NCBI GenBank assembly: GCA_049680625.1
Contig: JBAUID010000072.1
Coordinates: 1 to 64,000, forward strand
Source: JAUIAI01 sp049680625
GTDB lineage: Bacteria; Pseudomonadota; Gammaproteobacteria; Burkholderiales; Burkholderiaceae_E
Direction: 5' to 3'
DNA length: 64,000 nucleotides
In this document: in pieces, positions 44,739-53,423 of the stretch
Numbering within the stretch: the first letter of the stretch is position 1
How the letters are laid out: each line of letters starts with the position of its first letter
Position numbers and translations under genes: made by a program
Notes under the pieces: generated by a model
Databases searched by the model: none
Told to the model about the DNA's origin: nothing
The model's input: the letters and a program-made list of their open reading frames with translations, nothing else

Positions 44739-44767
44739 CTGTCGCCGGCTGGAAAGGCCGGCGACAG
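44739..44767 (+). terminator. Strong hairpin after the TRAP remnant
   Basis: Perfect 11-bp arms CTGTCGCCGGC (44739-44749) and GCCGGCGACAG (44757-44767) with a 7-nt loop lie 21 bp after the DctM stop. No T-run follows. It is probably the old operon terminator. The 176 bp up to the next gene show nothing else clear. Confidence 0.6.
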
Positions 44768-44943
44768 GTGGGGGCGGGTGTTGCCTGTAAGCGGCAGCCA
44801 GGTTCCACTGGGCGTGGTGCGGCTGCCGTTTGTCTTTCTCCGCTCACCCGGCAAAAGAAATCACGGCTGATTTCCGTCATTCACTGTCTCGCAAACGCCG
44901 TCTATCTGTCTTGCAATACCTCTAGTTACGGCCGGCTGATAAA

Positions 44944-46956
44944 TTGCCAGCGATGAGCAATCCAGTAACAGAGAACGGTAAACACCGCAAATCGATGAGC
45001 GACAAAAACTTGGCGAAGTCACCACCCAATTCCATTGGTCGCGGCGTTTCAGACCCGGAATCTATTGGCGAACCGAACCGGCAGTTAACCGTTGCCCGCA
45101 TGGTGCCGTTTCTAGTGGCAGACGGGTTGCTCGCAACGGCAGATGCTGAGCAAGTCTTGCGGTTTGATGGTTTGTCATCCAAACCGGAGCATGCCCTCGT
45201 TTCGCTGGCCAACCGCCGCCTGACGGCTGCCGACAACGCCAAACCGCTGGATATAGAACGCCTGACTGATTGGGCTGCGGGAAAACTGGTCATGGAGCGG
45301 GCGCGAATCGATCCGCTAAAAGTTGATTTGTCGCGGGTCGCTGAGGTGATGTCCAGTCAGTATGCCGCGCGTTATAAGATTTTGCCGCTGGAAGTAAACG
45401 ATGGTGCGGTTGTTGTCGCCACGGCAGAGCCGTTTATGTCCGGCTGGGTACCTGAGCTGGAAAAAATCCTGCGCAAAAAAATTCACCTGGTGTTCGCGAA
45501 CCCAGCTGATCTAAGCCGTTATATCGTCGAGTTCTTTTCACTGGCCAAGTCGGTTCGTGATGCGCAAAAGAACGGCTCAGGAAATGCCACTCAAAATTTT
45601 GAACAACTTGTCGAGCTGGGGCGCTCCGGTAAAAACCTGGATGCCAACGACTCCCATATTGTGACAATCGTCGACTGGTTGTGGGAATATGCTTTTGAGC
45701 AGCGGGCCAGCGATATTCACCTGGAGCCACGCCGTGACATGGGCACGATCCGTTTCCGGATTGATGGCGTCTTGCACCATGTCTACCAGGTGCCGGCCTC
45801 GGTGATGACGGCCATGGTTAGCCGGATCAAGCTTCTGGGGCGGATGGATCTGGTCGAAAAACGCCGACCACAAGACGGCCGCATTAAAACCCTCATGGAT
45901 GACGGCCAGGAAATAGAATTGCGTCTGTCGACCCTGCCAACAGCCTTTGGCGAGAAAATGGTCATGCGTATATTTGATCCGGATGTCCTGGTTAGAACAT
46001 TCTCCGAACTTGGTTTTGCCCGCGACGAGTTATCACGCTGGAACGAAATGATCGCCCGCCCCAACGGCATTGTCCTGGTAACGGGGCCAACCGGTTCGGG
46101 TAAAACTACCACCTTGTATTCAACCCTCAAACATCTGGCCACAGACGAAGTAAACGTGTGTACTGTTGAAGACCCAATCGAAATGGTCGACCCGGCACTT
46201 AATCAGATGCAGGTTCAGTCCAATATCGGACTGAATTTTGCCGACGGTGTCAGAGCGTTGATGCGTCAAGACCCTGACATTGTGATGATTGGCGAGATAC
46301 GGGATCTCGAAACGGCTGAGATGGCAACCCAGGCCGCGCTTACCGGCCACCTGGTGTTGTCAACCCTGCACACCAATGACGCACCCTCGGCGGTGACCCG
46401 GCTGATTGAACTGGGTATACCGTCTTATCTGTTGAATGCCACCTTAAACGGTGTGCTTGCGCAGCGGCTGGTGAGAACGTTGTGCCCGGCCTGCAAAGAG
46501 CCTATGGAATCGGTCCCCCAGGAACACTGGGAAGCATTGATTCATCCGTACCAGGCACCAGCCCCCAAGCAAGTGTATCGACCCGTGGGTTGTCTTGAAT
46601 GTCGAATGACTGGTTTTCGCGGCCGCGCCGGTATCTATGAAATGTTAACCGTTGACGAGAGCATCCAGTCCGAACTGGCCCGACCCGAACCAAACCTTGA
46701 ACGTATCCGGCGCAAAGCAATGAAGCGCGGCATGAAACCCCTACGCCTGGCCGGTGCCCAGAAGATTGCCGCTGGTGTGACGACGTTTGAAGAAGTATTG
46801 AAAGTAGCGCCCAGCATTACCCATGACCCTCGCAAGATGGCTAGTCAGGCAACGTCAGGGGCTCCGAAACCAATAAGTGATAATGCGCCAGCCAGGGGGC
46901 CGGCTGAGGGGCAGAATGACGTTTCCGGGCACAAGACGGCTACGTCAGCGCATTGA
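44944..46956 (+). CDS. GspE/PilB-family secretion/pilus ATPase
   Basis: A hexameric-type assembly ATPase of 670 residues. The N-terminal 190 residues form a MshEN-like domain with a Lys/Ser-rich start. The core has a His/Asp-box region (RASDIHLEPRRDMGTIRFRI), Walker A GPTGSGKT at residues 381-388, Walker B DPDIVMIGEIRDLETAEMA and LSTLHTNDAPSAV. Zinc ligands are CPAC (about 514) and CLEC (about 549). An unusual 40-residue tail is rich in Pro/Ala/Ser. No pilin, GspF/PilC or secretin gene is in the window, so the machine it serves is not visible. Confidence 0.87.
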   Translation: MPAMSNPVTENGKHRKSMSDKNLAKSPPNSIGRGVSDPESIGEPNRQLTVARMVPFLVADGLLATADAEQVLRFDGLSSKPEHALVSLANRRLTAADNAKPLDIERLTDWAAGKLVMERARIDPLKVDLSRVAEVMSSQYAARYKILPLEVNDGAVVVATAEPFMSGWVPELEKILRKKIHLVFANPADLSRYIVEFFSLAKSVRDAQKNGSGNATQNFEQLVELGRSGKNLDANDSHIVTIVDWLWEYAFEQRASDIHLEPRRDMGTIRFRIDGVLHHVYQVPASVMTAMVSRIKLLGRMDLVEKRRPQDGRIKTLMDDGQEIELRLSTLPTAFGEKMVMRIFDPDVLVRTFSELGFARDELSRWNEMIARPNGIVLVTGPTGSGKTTTLYSTLKHLATDEVNVCTVEDPIEMVDPALNQMQVQSNIGLNFADGVRALMRQDPDIVMIGEIRDLETAEMATQAALTGHLVLSTLHTNDAPSAVTRLIELGIPSYLLNATLNGVLAQRLVRTLCPACKEPMESVPQEHWEALIHPYQAPAPKQVYRPVGCLECRMTGFRGRAGIYEMLTVDESIQSELARPEPNLERIRRKAMKRGMKPLRLAGAQKIAAGVTTFEEVLKVAPSITHDPRKMASQATSGAPKPISDNAPARGPAEGQNDVSGHKTATSAH

Positions 46957-46999
46957 GACCGCCTGCTGCGAGTTTCGATAACTCGCGCTGGCGTAAAGC

Positions 47000-48175
47000 T
47001 TACTTGACCAGCTGACGCATCGCACTTTCCAGCCCGTTCAGGGTAACCGGGTACATACGTTCGGCCATGATTTCCCGAATCACCGCAATTGACTGACGGT
47101 ATTCCCATACCCCTTCGGGTTCAGGGTTTAGCCATGCGAACTTGGGATATTTTTCGACCAGCCGGCGCAGCCAGACGGCACCCGGTTCTTCATTGTTGTA
47201 TTCCACAGAGCCGCCGGGTTGCAAGACCTCGTACGGGCTCATGGTGGCATCACCGACAAAGATAAGACGGTAATCGGAATTGAACTTGCGAATCAGATCC
47301 CAGGTACTGGTGCGTTCTGCGTGGCGACGACGGTTGTTCTTCCAGACATGGTCGTACACGCAGTTATGGAAGTAATAAAACTCCATGTTTTTGAACTCAC
47401 TCTTGGCCGCTGAGAACAACTCTTCCGTGCGCTTGATATGGTCGTCCATCGTGCCGCCGACATCCAGCAGCATTAACACCTTGACCGAGTTGTGGCGCTC
47501 GGCAACCATTTTGATGTCCAGGTAACCAGCGTTGCGTGCCGTACTGGCAATGGTGTCGTCCAGATCGAGTTCGTCTTGTGCACCTTCGCGGGCAAACTTG
47601 CGCAGCCTGCGTAGCGCCAGCTTGATGTTCCGGGTGCCCAGTTCAACCTGATCGTCGTAGTCGCGGTAGGCGCGTTGTTCCCATACCTTTACCGCGGTCC
47701 GGTTCCCTGCCGAAGGCCCACCAACCCGTATACCTTCCGGGTTGTAGCCACCGTTACCGAATGGAGAGGTGCCATTGGTACCAATCCATTTGTTTCCCCC
47801 CTGGTGGCGTTTTTTTTGCTCGTCGAGTAACTCTTTGAGCCTTTCCATCAATTTGTCCAGACCACCCATGGCTTCGATCGCGGCCTTCTCCTCCGCCGTG
47901 AACTCCCGCTGGAACTGGCGTTTTAACCATTCGAGGGGCAGGTCCGGAACCAGTTCTTCCAGCGACTGGATGCCTTTGAAATACGAGCCGAATGCTCGGT
48001 CAAACTTGTCGAAATTCCGTTCGTCTTTAACCAGGGAGGCGCGCGATAGAAAGTAAAATTCGTCAATAGAAGGACCGGTGACCTTCTTTTGCATACCTTC
48101 CAGCAGCATTAAGAATTCCTTAATAGAGACCGGCAGGCGGGCAGTGCGCAGGTGCATGAAAAATTCAATCAGCAT
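47000..48175 (-). CDS. VWA domain-containing protein, CoxE-like
   Basis: Cytoplasmic protein of 391 residues. The N-terminus (MLIEFFMHLRTARLPVSIKE) matches the VWA/CoxE group, the middle is a charged helical linker with a Gly/Asn-rich part, and the VWA part near residue 232 has LMLLDVGGTMDDH, where the MIDAS motif reads DxGGT in place of DxSxS. Such proteins work with MoxR AAA ATPases to load metals or remodel enzyme complexes. The partner ATPase gene lies 410 bp upstream on the same strand, with an SMR gene in between. Confidence 0.85.
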   Translation of the reverse strand: MLIEFFMHLRTARLPVSIKEFLMLLEGMQKKVTGPSIDEFYFLSRASLVKDERNFDKFDRAFGSYFKGIQSLEELVPDLPLEWLKRQFQREFTAEEKAAIEAMGGLDKLMERLKELLDEQKKRHQGGNKWIGTNGTSPFGNGGYNPEGIRVGGPSAGNRTAVKVWEQRAYRDYDDQVELGTRNIKLALRRLRKFAREGAQDELDLDDTIASTARNAGYLDIKMVAERHNSVKVLMLLDVGGTMDDHIKRTEELFSAAKSEFKNMEFYYFHNCVYDHVWKNNRRRHAERTSTWDLIRKFNSDYRLIFVGDATMSPYEVLQPGGSVEYNNEEPGAVWLRRLVEKYPKFAWLNPEPEGVWEYRQSIAVIREIMAERMYPVTLNGLESAMRQLVK

Positions 48176-48243
48176 CAGATAACCTCAGAACCAGATTACA
48201 GGAGGCACTGGGCCCGCAAACAAGGTTGACGCACCACCAAGGT

Positions 48244-48579
48244 TTACGCACCACTTTTCCCTTCAACAAACGACGCATGCAAACCAATGACCCCTGCAAC
48301 AATCAGCAATATGCTGACCACTTTCAGGGCGGTCAGCGACTCTTTAAAGTAAACAATGCCAATCACCGCGGTTGCCGCAGTGCCAACCCCCGACCAGATT
48401 GCGTAGGTAATGCTCAGGTCGAGTTTGCGCAGGGCAAGGGTGTTAAATACGAAAGCCATTCCGAAGCATGCGAACATCACAATTGATGGTGTCAGCCTTG
48501 TGAAGCCTTGCGACAGCTTCATATTGGTTGTGCCGATTACTTCAAAGCAAATTGCGAGTGCGAGTTGAACCCAGTGCAT
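48244..48579 (-). CDS. SMR-family multidrug efflux protein (EmrE-like)
   Basis: Proton-coupled small multidrug resistance transporter of 111 residues with four membrane helices. The essential Glu is Glu13 in ICFEVIGTTNMKLSQGFTRL, closer to EmrE than to SugE/Gdx. The segment ITYAIWSGVGTA near residue 60 and the helix-4 dimer motif (VSILLIVAGVIGLH) are present. It lies between the MoxR and VWA genes, 6 bp after MoxR, so it is likely co-transcribed with them. Confidence 0.88.
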   Translation of the reverse strand: MHWVQLALAICFEVIGTTNMKLSQGFTRLTPSIVMFACFGMAFVFNTLALRKLDLSITYAIWSGVGTAATAVIGIVYFKESLTALKVVSILLIVAGVIGLHASFVEGKSGA

Positions 48580-48585
48580 TCGAAC

Positions 48586-49428
48586 CTACCGATTGTGGCG
48601 AGCCATAAATACCAGGCGTTCAAACAAGTGGACGTCTTGTTCGTTTTTCAGCAGGGCCCCGTGTAATGGTGGAATAGATTTCTTTCCGTCTTGCTCGCGT
48701 AAGGCCTCTGGTGGAATATCTTCAGCCATCAGCAGTTTCAACCAGTCAACTAATTCTGATGTTGATGGTTTTTTCTTCAAGCCGGGCAGTTCACGCATCT
48801 TATAAAAGGCTTCCATGGCTTCGGCAACCAGTTGCTTCTTAATACCCGGGTAGTGAACGTCAACAATTTTCTGCATCGTGTCACGATCAGGAAACTGGAT
48901 GTAGTGAAAGAAGCAGCGGCGCAGGAACGCATCGGGAAGTTCTTTTTCGTTGTTCGATGTGATCATGACAACCGGCCGGTGTTTTGCCTTGATCAGCTCG
49001 CGGGTCTCGTAAACATAGAATTCCATGCGATCGAGTTCACGCAGCAAATCGTTCGGAAACTCGATATCCGCTTTGTCAACTTCGTCGATGAGCAGAACCA
49101 CCGGCTTGTCCGCGGTAAACGCCTGCCAGAGCACACCCTGGATGATGTAGTTCTGAATGTCTTTGACTTTCTCGTCACCGAGCTGAGAATCGCGTAGCCG
49201 CGAGACGGCATCGTATTCATAAAGGCCTTGCTGGGCCTTGGTAGTGGACTTCACATGCCATTGCAGCAAAGGCATTCCAAGGGCTTGGGCCACTTCTTCG
49301 GCCAACATGGTTTTGCCAGTGCCGGGCTCCCCCTTAATGAGTAGCGGACGCTCCAGGGTGATTGCAGCATTAACCGCCAGTTTCAGGTCGTCAGTGGCGA
49401 CGTATTTTTCTGAGCCTTCAAAACGCAT
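48586..49428 (-). CDS. MoxR-family AAA+ ATPase
   Basis: Chaperone-like ATPase of 280 residues. Walker A is KGEPGTGKT (residues 32-40), Walker B VVLLIDEVDKAD, followed by FPNDLLRELDRMEFYVYETR, sensor I in VVMITSNNEKELPDAFLRRC, and a C-terminal lid. It probably drives a remodelling reaction with the VWA protein encoded downstream. The client enzyme is not obvious; the cytochrome and molybdopterin genes that follow are on other units. Confidence 0.88.
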   Translation of the reverse strand: MRFEGSEKYVATDDLKLAVNAAITLERPLLIKGEPGTGKTMLAEEVAQALGMPLLQWHVKSTTKAQQGLYEYDAVSRLRDSQLGDEKVKDIQNYIIQGVLWQAFTADKPVVLLIDEVDKADIEFPNDLLRELDRMEFYVYETRELIKAKHRPVVMITSNNEKELPDAFLRRCFFHYIQFPDRDTMQKIVDVHYPGIKKQLVAEAMEAFYKMRELPGLKKKPSTSELVDWLKLLMAEDIPPEALREQDGKKSIPPLHGALLKNEQDVHLFERLVFMARHNR

Positions 49429-49769
49429 GGGATTCCCGTGATCAGGTGGTGAACAGTGATTGAATTTACCGCGCTGCAGCTGGTGAGGTCGAATTTGGGC
49501 CGAGCGGATCCGACAGGTGTCGGTTTGGTGCCTCAGTATAAGGGTAACGACCGGCAGCTGGCTGGACGCGATATTTACCCGTCGGATACACTAACGTGTT
49601 GGCATTAGCTATAAGAAATAGTTAGCCGAATTATCAGATCAAACAAATCAGATAAAACAAATCAGATAAAACAAATCAGATCAATAAGATCGAACCGTCG
49701 GGCGCCAGGGATTTCCAGGCGTCGGGCAAATGAACAACCCCGCTGGATAAATCGCTGGACAACTTCGAA
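49429..49769. other. Intergenic region between MoxR and cytochrome genes
   Basis: A 341-bp stretch between divergent genes, AT-rich around 49600-49700. Besides the 14-bp tandem repeat listed separately, no gene-like frame or hairpin of note was seen. Promoters for both directions are expected here. Confidence 0.5.
49641..49681. repeat. 14-bp tandem repeat
   Basis: AAACAAATCAGATA occurs at 49641-49654 and 49655-49668, with a nearly complete third copy at 49669-49681. An ATCAGATC just before (49633-49640) may be a decayed copy. Unit length is not helical-phase, so slippage is as likely as a regulator array. Confidence 0.8.
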
Positions 49770-49859
49770 ATGACCCTTGCTATGACTCAAAAAACACCCG
49801 CTGGTGGCGGAAATTCAAGCGCTTGCCGACACCTGGAAGGCGAATCGCCTGCGTCGCCA

Positions 49860-50198
49860 ATGCGCGTAACCATGGGTAAACTGGCGCTGGCAGCAGGCGT
49901 CATGATCTCCCTGACCAGCGGGCCAGTGGCGGCCGCTGAAGTGACCGCCAATCCGGCTGCGGCCAAGGACAAGATTTCTGCCTGTATCGGATGCCATGCA
50001 ATTCCAGGCTATAAGTCATCGTTCCCGACGGTTTATTCGGTACCTTACATTGCCGGCCAGTCGGAAAAATACCTGGCCAATGCGCTGATCGCCTATCGGA
50101 AGGGCGATCGCGATCATCCGACGATGCGGGCGATCGCCGGCTCCCTGACCGATCAAGACATTGCCGATCTGGCTGCCTATTTCTCTCAACTCAACTAA
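49860..50198 (+). CDS. Cytochrome c, single haem
   Basis: Periplasmic class I cytochrome c. From ATG 49860 it has 112 residues: a signal peptide (GKLALAAGVMISL to VAAAE) and a haem site CIGCH, followed by a tail with the pattern SLTDQDIADLAAYFSQL typical of the last helix. The frame extends upstream to 49770, but that part is polar and unlike a signal. The Met ligand is probably the Met in HPTMRAIAG. It is followed 14 bp later by a second cytochrome. Confidence 0.82.
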   Translation: MRVTMGKLALAAGVMISLTSGPVAAAEVTANPAAAKDKISACIGCHAIPGYKSSFPTVYSVPYIAGQSEKYLANALIAYRKGDRDHPTMRAIAGSLTDQDIADLAAYFSQLN

Positions 50199-50212
50199 GC
50201 CGGACTGCTGAA

Positions 50213-50560
50213 ATGACTGTATTAATTAATCAAATCACTTTGCGTCTTGCATTGCTAACTGGTGTCGCGAGCCTGATCGCCAGCCCGGCATGGGCGGGTG
50301 ACCCGGTTGCCGGAAAAGAGAAAGCGGCGGTTTGTGCTGCCTGCCACGGGGCTGACGGCAAGACACCTATCGACCCGTCATACGCAATTCTGGCCGGCCA
50401 GCACGAGGACTACCTGGTGGTGGCGCTAAAAGCCTACCGGTCGGGTAACCGTAAAAACGCCATCATGGGAGCCCAGTCACAGGCTTTGAGCACCGCAGAT
50501 ATTCAGAACCTGGCTGCGTATTACGCCAGCCTGCCGGGGCCGTTAAGTAATAAACGTTAG
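50213..50560 (+). CDS. Cytochrome c, single haem
   Basis: Class I cytochrome c of 115 residues with a signal peptide ending at SPAWA, haem site CAACHGADGK (Cys41, Cys44, His45) and a likely Met ligand in KNAIMGAQSQAL. Tail SADIQNLAAYYASLPG matches the cytochrome c553/c4-half pattern. Together with the preceding gene it resembles a split dihaem cytochrome c4, able to pass electrons to or from an unknown partner. Convergent with moeA, stop to stop 4 bp apart. Confidence 0.87.
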   Translation: MTVLINQITLRLALLTGVASLIASPAWAGDPVAGKEKAAVCAACHGADGKTPIDPSYAILAGQHEDYLVVALKAYRSGNRKNAIMGAQSQALSTADIQNLAAYYASLPGPLSNKR

Positions 50561-50564
50561 GCTT

Positions 50565-51842
50565 TCAGACCAGGCCGTCAAAGGGAATGCAATCGACCTC
50601 GCCACCGGCAGCCACCGTCTGCTGGTCGTGGTGCAGGACGACGATGCAATTGGCCTCGGACATAGAGCGCAAAACCCCAGAGCCCTGCGAGCCGGTGGCC
50701 GTGACTGTCATTCGCCCGTCGGTGTTAAAGCGCAGCAGGCCTCGCTGGTATTCCGTACGTCCCGGACGTTTCTTAAAGGATTCCGCGGCGATCGCCCGGA
50801 CATATGCATCGCTGAGTGGATTTGCCCCCATCAGGCGGCGCAGTGCGTGTCGGGCGAAAAAGTAAAAAGTAACCATCACGGCCACTGGATTACCGGGCAG
50901 GCCAAAGTAAATAGCGTTGCCGATGCGGCCAAACGCCATGGGACGCCCCGGGCGCATGGCGATTGTCCAGAACCGGACATCCCCCAGTTTATTCATGATG
51001 TCACGGGTAAAGTCAGCCTCGCCAACCGAAACCCCGCCAGATGAAATAATGGCATCCGCTGATTCACTGGCAGTGCGCACCGCGTTCTCCAGCATCCCGG
51101 GGTCATCGGGAATGACACCCATGTCGATCAGATCAACACCGAGCCGCTGTAATAGCCCAAAGATGGTGTAGCGGTTGGCATCATAGACTTGCCCCGGCTG
51201 TGGCACCTGGCCGATCGAACACAATTCATTGCCGGTCGAAAAAAACGCGACCCGGATTTTTCTTCGGACCGGCACTTCGGCAATACCCAGAGACGCGATC
51301 AGCCCAAGGTCTGCCGGGGACAGGCATTTGCCAGCCGGAATTGCCGGCTTGCCAGCTGCCAGGTCTTCGCCACGCAGGCGTCGATGCTGGCCGGGCTGAT
51401 GTGCTTGGGTAATCGTGACGGTGTCGCCTTCGCGCTCAGCCAGCTCCTGTGGAACAACTGTATCAGCACCGGTGGGCATCGGCGCCCCGGTCATTATGCG
51501 CACGGCTTGACCGGGCTGCAGGTTTTGGTCAAAAGTTTCACCGGCCATCACAGTGCCAATGACGGCCAGGCGAACGCCATCAGCGTTAACGTCATCTGCG
51601 CGAACGGCAAAACCGTCCATGGCCGAATTGTCATGCGGCGGGACATCAATTGGCGACAACAAATCGCTTGCCAGGACTCGGCCCAAAGCGGCCCGAAGGG
51701 CAACCATCTCTATTGCCTGAACGGGTTGAACAAAAGTTTCGATAATTTGCCGGGTCATGTCGACAGGCAGGGCGTCCGGATTGTATTGCGGTAATTCACC
51801 CGTTACGGCATCAAGAGACAGTGTCTGGTGGGTGTCAGTCAT
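50565..51842 (-). CDS. moeA: Molybdopterin molybdenumtransferase MoeA
   Basis: Inserts molybdenum into adenylylated molybdopterin; 425 residues. Diagnostic segments are PPHDNSAMDGFAVRADD near residue 65, IMTGAPMPTGADTVVPQE near 115 and SSGGVSVGEADFTRDIM near 270. The C-terminal domain IV is present to the end. It overlaps mobA by 8 bp and is last of the four-gene cofactor cluster. Confidence 0.92.
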   Translation of the reverse strand: MTDTHQTLSLDAVTGELPQYNPDALPVDMTRQIIETFVQPVQAIEMVALRAALGRVLASDLLSPIDVPPHDNSAMDGFAVRADDVNADGVRLAVIGTVMAGETFDQNLQPGQAVRIMTGAPMPTGADTVVPQELAEREGDTVTITQAHQPGQHRRLRGEDLAAGKPAIPAGKCLSPADLGLIASLGIAEVPVRRKIRVAFFSTGNELCSIGQVPQPGQVYDANRYTIFGLLQRLGVDLIDMGVIPDDPGMLENAVRTASESADAIISSGGVSVGEADFTRDIMNKLGDVRFWTIAMRPGRPMAFGRIGNAIYFGLPGNPVAVMVTFYFFARHALRRLMGANPLSDAYVRAIAAESFKKRPGRTEYQRGLLRFNTDGRMTVTATGSQGSGVLRSMSEANCIVVLHHDQQTVAAGGEVDCIPFDGLV

Positions 51843-52527
51843 TGGGAGTGTCAGTCTTGCGATTGGCGGTTTCGTAATTGGCGGTTTCGGGACTGTTCGT
51901 CTCGCGATAATCAGCCTGGGGGACTGACTCGAACCTGGCTAGGTCTTCGGGGGTATTAATATTGCGAAACGCCGCACTGTCCGCAAAGGCAACACTGGCT
52001 ACCTTTAGGGGCGCATACCAGGCGTCGATTTTTCGTCCACCGGAAGACAGAAAATCCGCCAGGTTGGACAGCAGATCTCGTCGCACCAGGGTGAAGACAG
52101 GTTGCGCACGACCATCCGTGGTGACCACGGCCAGGTCTGCGCCTTCCTGCAAGGCGGCGTCGGCCAGGCTGGCGGCAAGGTTGTCAGGCAGAAATGGAGA
52201 ATCACACGGGCAGGTCAGCACCCAATCGGTTGTTGCTGCGGTTAAGCCAGCATGCAGGCCGGCAAGCGGCCCCGCAAAGCCGCCAACTTCGTCTGCGATC
52301 AACGGCAGATTGAACTGGCTGAACTGATCAGCATCCTGGTTGACGTTAAGCATCAACTGCCCAACCTGCGGCTTCAGTCGATCGATGACATGGGCAATCA
52401 TTGGTCTGCCGCGAAACGGTGTCAGTGCCTTATTGGTGCCCCGGCCATCACGACTCATGCGTCGCCCAAGCCCGCCGGCCAGTACCAGGCCACAGATTTG
52501 TTCACGGCTAACCCCGGGTGTGCTCAA
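51835..52527 (-). CDS. mobA: Molybdenum cofactor guanylyltransferase MobA
   Basis: Adds GMP to Mo-molybdopterin. The N-terminal nucleotide site LVLAGGLGRRMSRDGRGTNK and the Lys-Ala-Leu segment, then WVLTCPCDSPFLPDN with metal-binding Asp, are typical. Length 230. The tail carries a repetitive stretch with TNSPETANYETANRKT, encoded by a partial DNA duplication. Overlaps fdhD by 4 bp and moeA by 8 bp. Confidence 0.88.
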   Translation of the reverse strand: MSTPGVSREQICGLVLAGGLGRRMSRDGRGTNKALTPFRGRPMIAHVIDRLKPQVGQLMLNVNQDADQFSQFNLPLIADEVGGFAGPLAGLHAGLTAATTDWVLTCPCDSPFLPDNLAASLADAALQEGADLAVVTTDGRAQPVFTLVRRDLLSNLADFLSSGGRKIDAWYAPLKVASVAFADSAAFRNINTPEDLARFESVPQADYRETNSPETANYETANRKTDTPND

Positions 52528-53423
52528 GCCATCTCCGTGGTGCTGCCCGGCTCGCGGCGGAATCGATGGCCGCCGGTAAACAACAGATGATGCTTACCGC
52601 GGCAACGTCCGAGCATGGTGATGCCCACGCGCTGGGCAATGTCGTATCCCATCTGGGTCAACCCGGATCGGGAAACCAGAAAGGGGATCCCCATCTGGGC
52701 ACATTTAATCACCATCTCCGAGGTCAACCGGCCGGTAGTGTAGAAAATTTTATCGTCACCGTCGACACGGTTGGCCCACATCCAACCCGCGATGGCGTCA
52801 ACCGCATTATGCCGGCCGACGTCTTCAACAAATATCAGGATATCACCCCGTTGGTCGCCGGCGTTGGCACACAATGCGCATCCGTGAACTGCACCGGCTT
52901 GTTTGTATATGGTGTCATGATGGCGGACATTGGCCATCACCTCTTGTAAGACGGGTTCAGTCAGTTCAGTCGCATCGGAGAGTTGAACGTCGTCAATTTC
53001 GTCCATTAAGTCGCCAAAGACAGTGCCCTGGCCACAGCCGGTTGTGACGGTTCGTTTTTGCATTCGAGCATTCGCACGGCCACCGCCTGACGTGTCACTT
53101 TCCCAGAAGGTGATTCCGGTGTTTGCCAGTTGAACCGAGGTAACTGCCACGGAATTGGTTTCCCAGTCCACTTGTACGGCGGATATTTCGCTGGCCAGAC
53201 GAACCAGGCGCTGGTTACGCAAATAACCCAGGGCAAGATACTCCGGAGCGCCCCCGAGCGTCATTAACGTGACCAGCTCGCGTTTGTCAAAGTACAGGGT
53301 TAACGGATGTTCACCAGCGATGCTGGTCACGACTTCATCACCGTTTTCGTCGCGGGCCGTCACTTCATGGGTGGCCGGACGGGCGTTATTGGTCAGGCGG
53401 ATGCCGGCGGCGTTATCAACCAC
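52524..53423 (-). CDS. fdhD: Formate dehydrogenase sulfurtransferase FdhD
   Basis: Delivers sulfur to the bis-MGD cofactor of formate dehydrogenase. The frame is open from 53588, but that part lies inside moaA. GTG 53423 overlaps the moaA stop by 8 bp and leaves about 299 residues, near normal. Features are ITLYFDKRELVTLM-like strands, VTTGCGQGTVFG, VHGCALC, DVGRHNAVDAIAGWMW and FLVSRSGLTQMGYDIAQRVG. No formate dehydrogenase gene is in the window. Confidence 0.87.
   Translation of the reverse strand: MVDNAAGIRLTNNARPATHEVTARDENGDEVVTSIAGEHPLTLYFDKRELVTLMTLGGAPEYLALGYLRNQRLVRLASEISAVQVDWETNSVAVTSVQLANTGITFWESDTSGGGRANARMQKRTVTTGCGQGTVFGDLMDEIDDVQLSDATELTEPVLQEVMANVRHHDTIYKQAGAVHGCALCANAGDQRGDILIFVEDVGRHNAVDAIAGWMWANRVDGDDKIFYTTGRLTSEMVIKCAQMGIPFLVSRSGLTQMGYDIAQRVGITMLGRCRGKHHLLFTGGHRFRREPGSTTEMA

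Noticed and set aside
49641..49681. Short CRISPR array
   Set aside because: Repeats are directly adjacent without spacers, and no cas genes are present.
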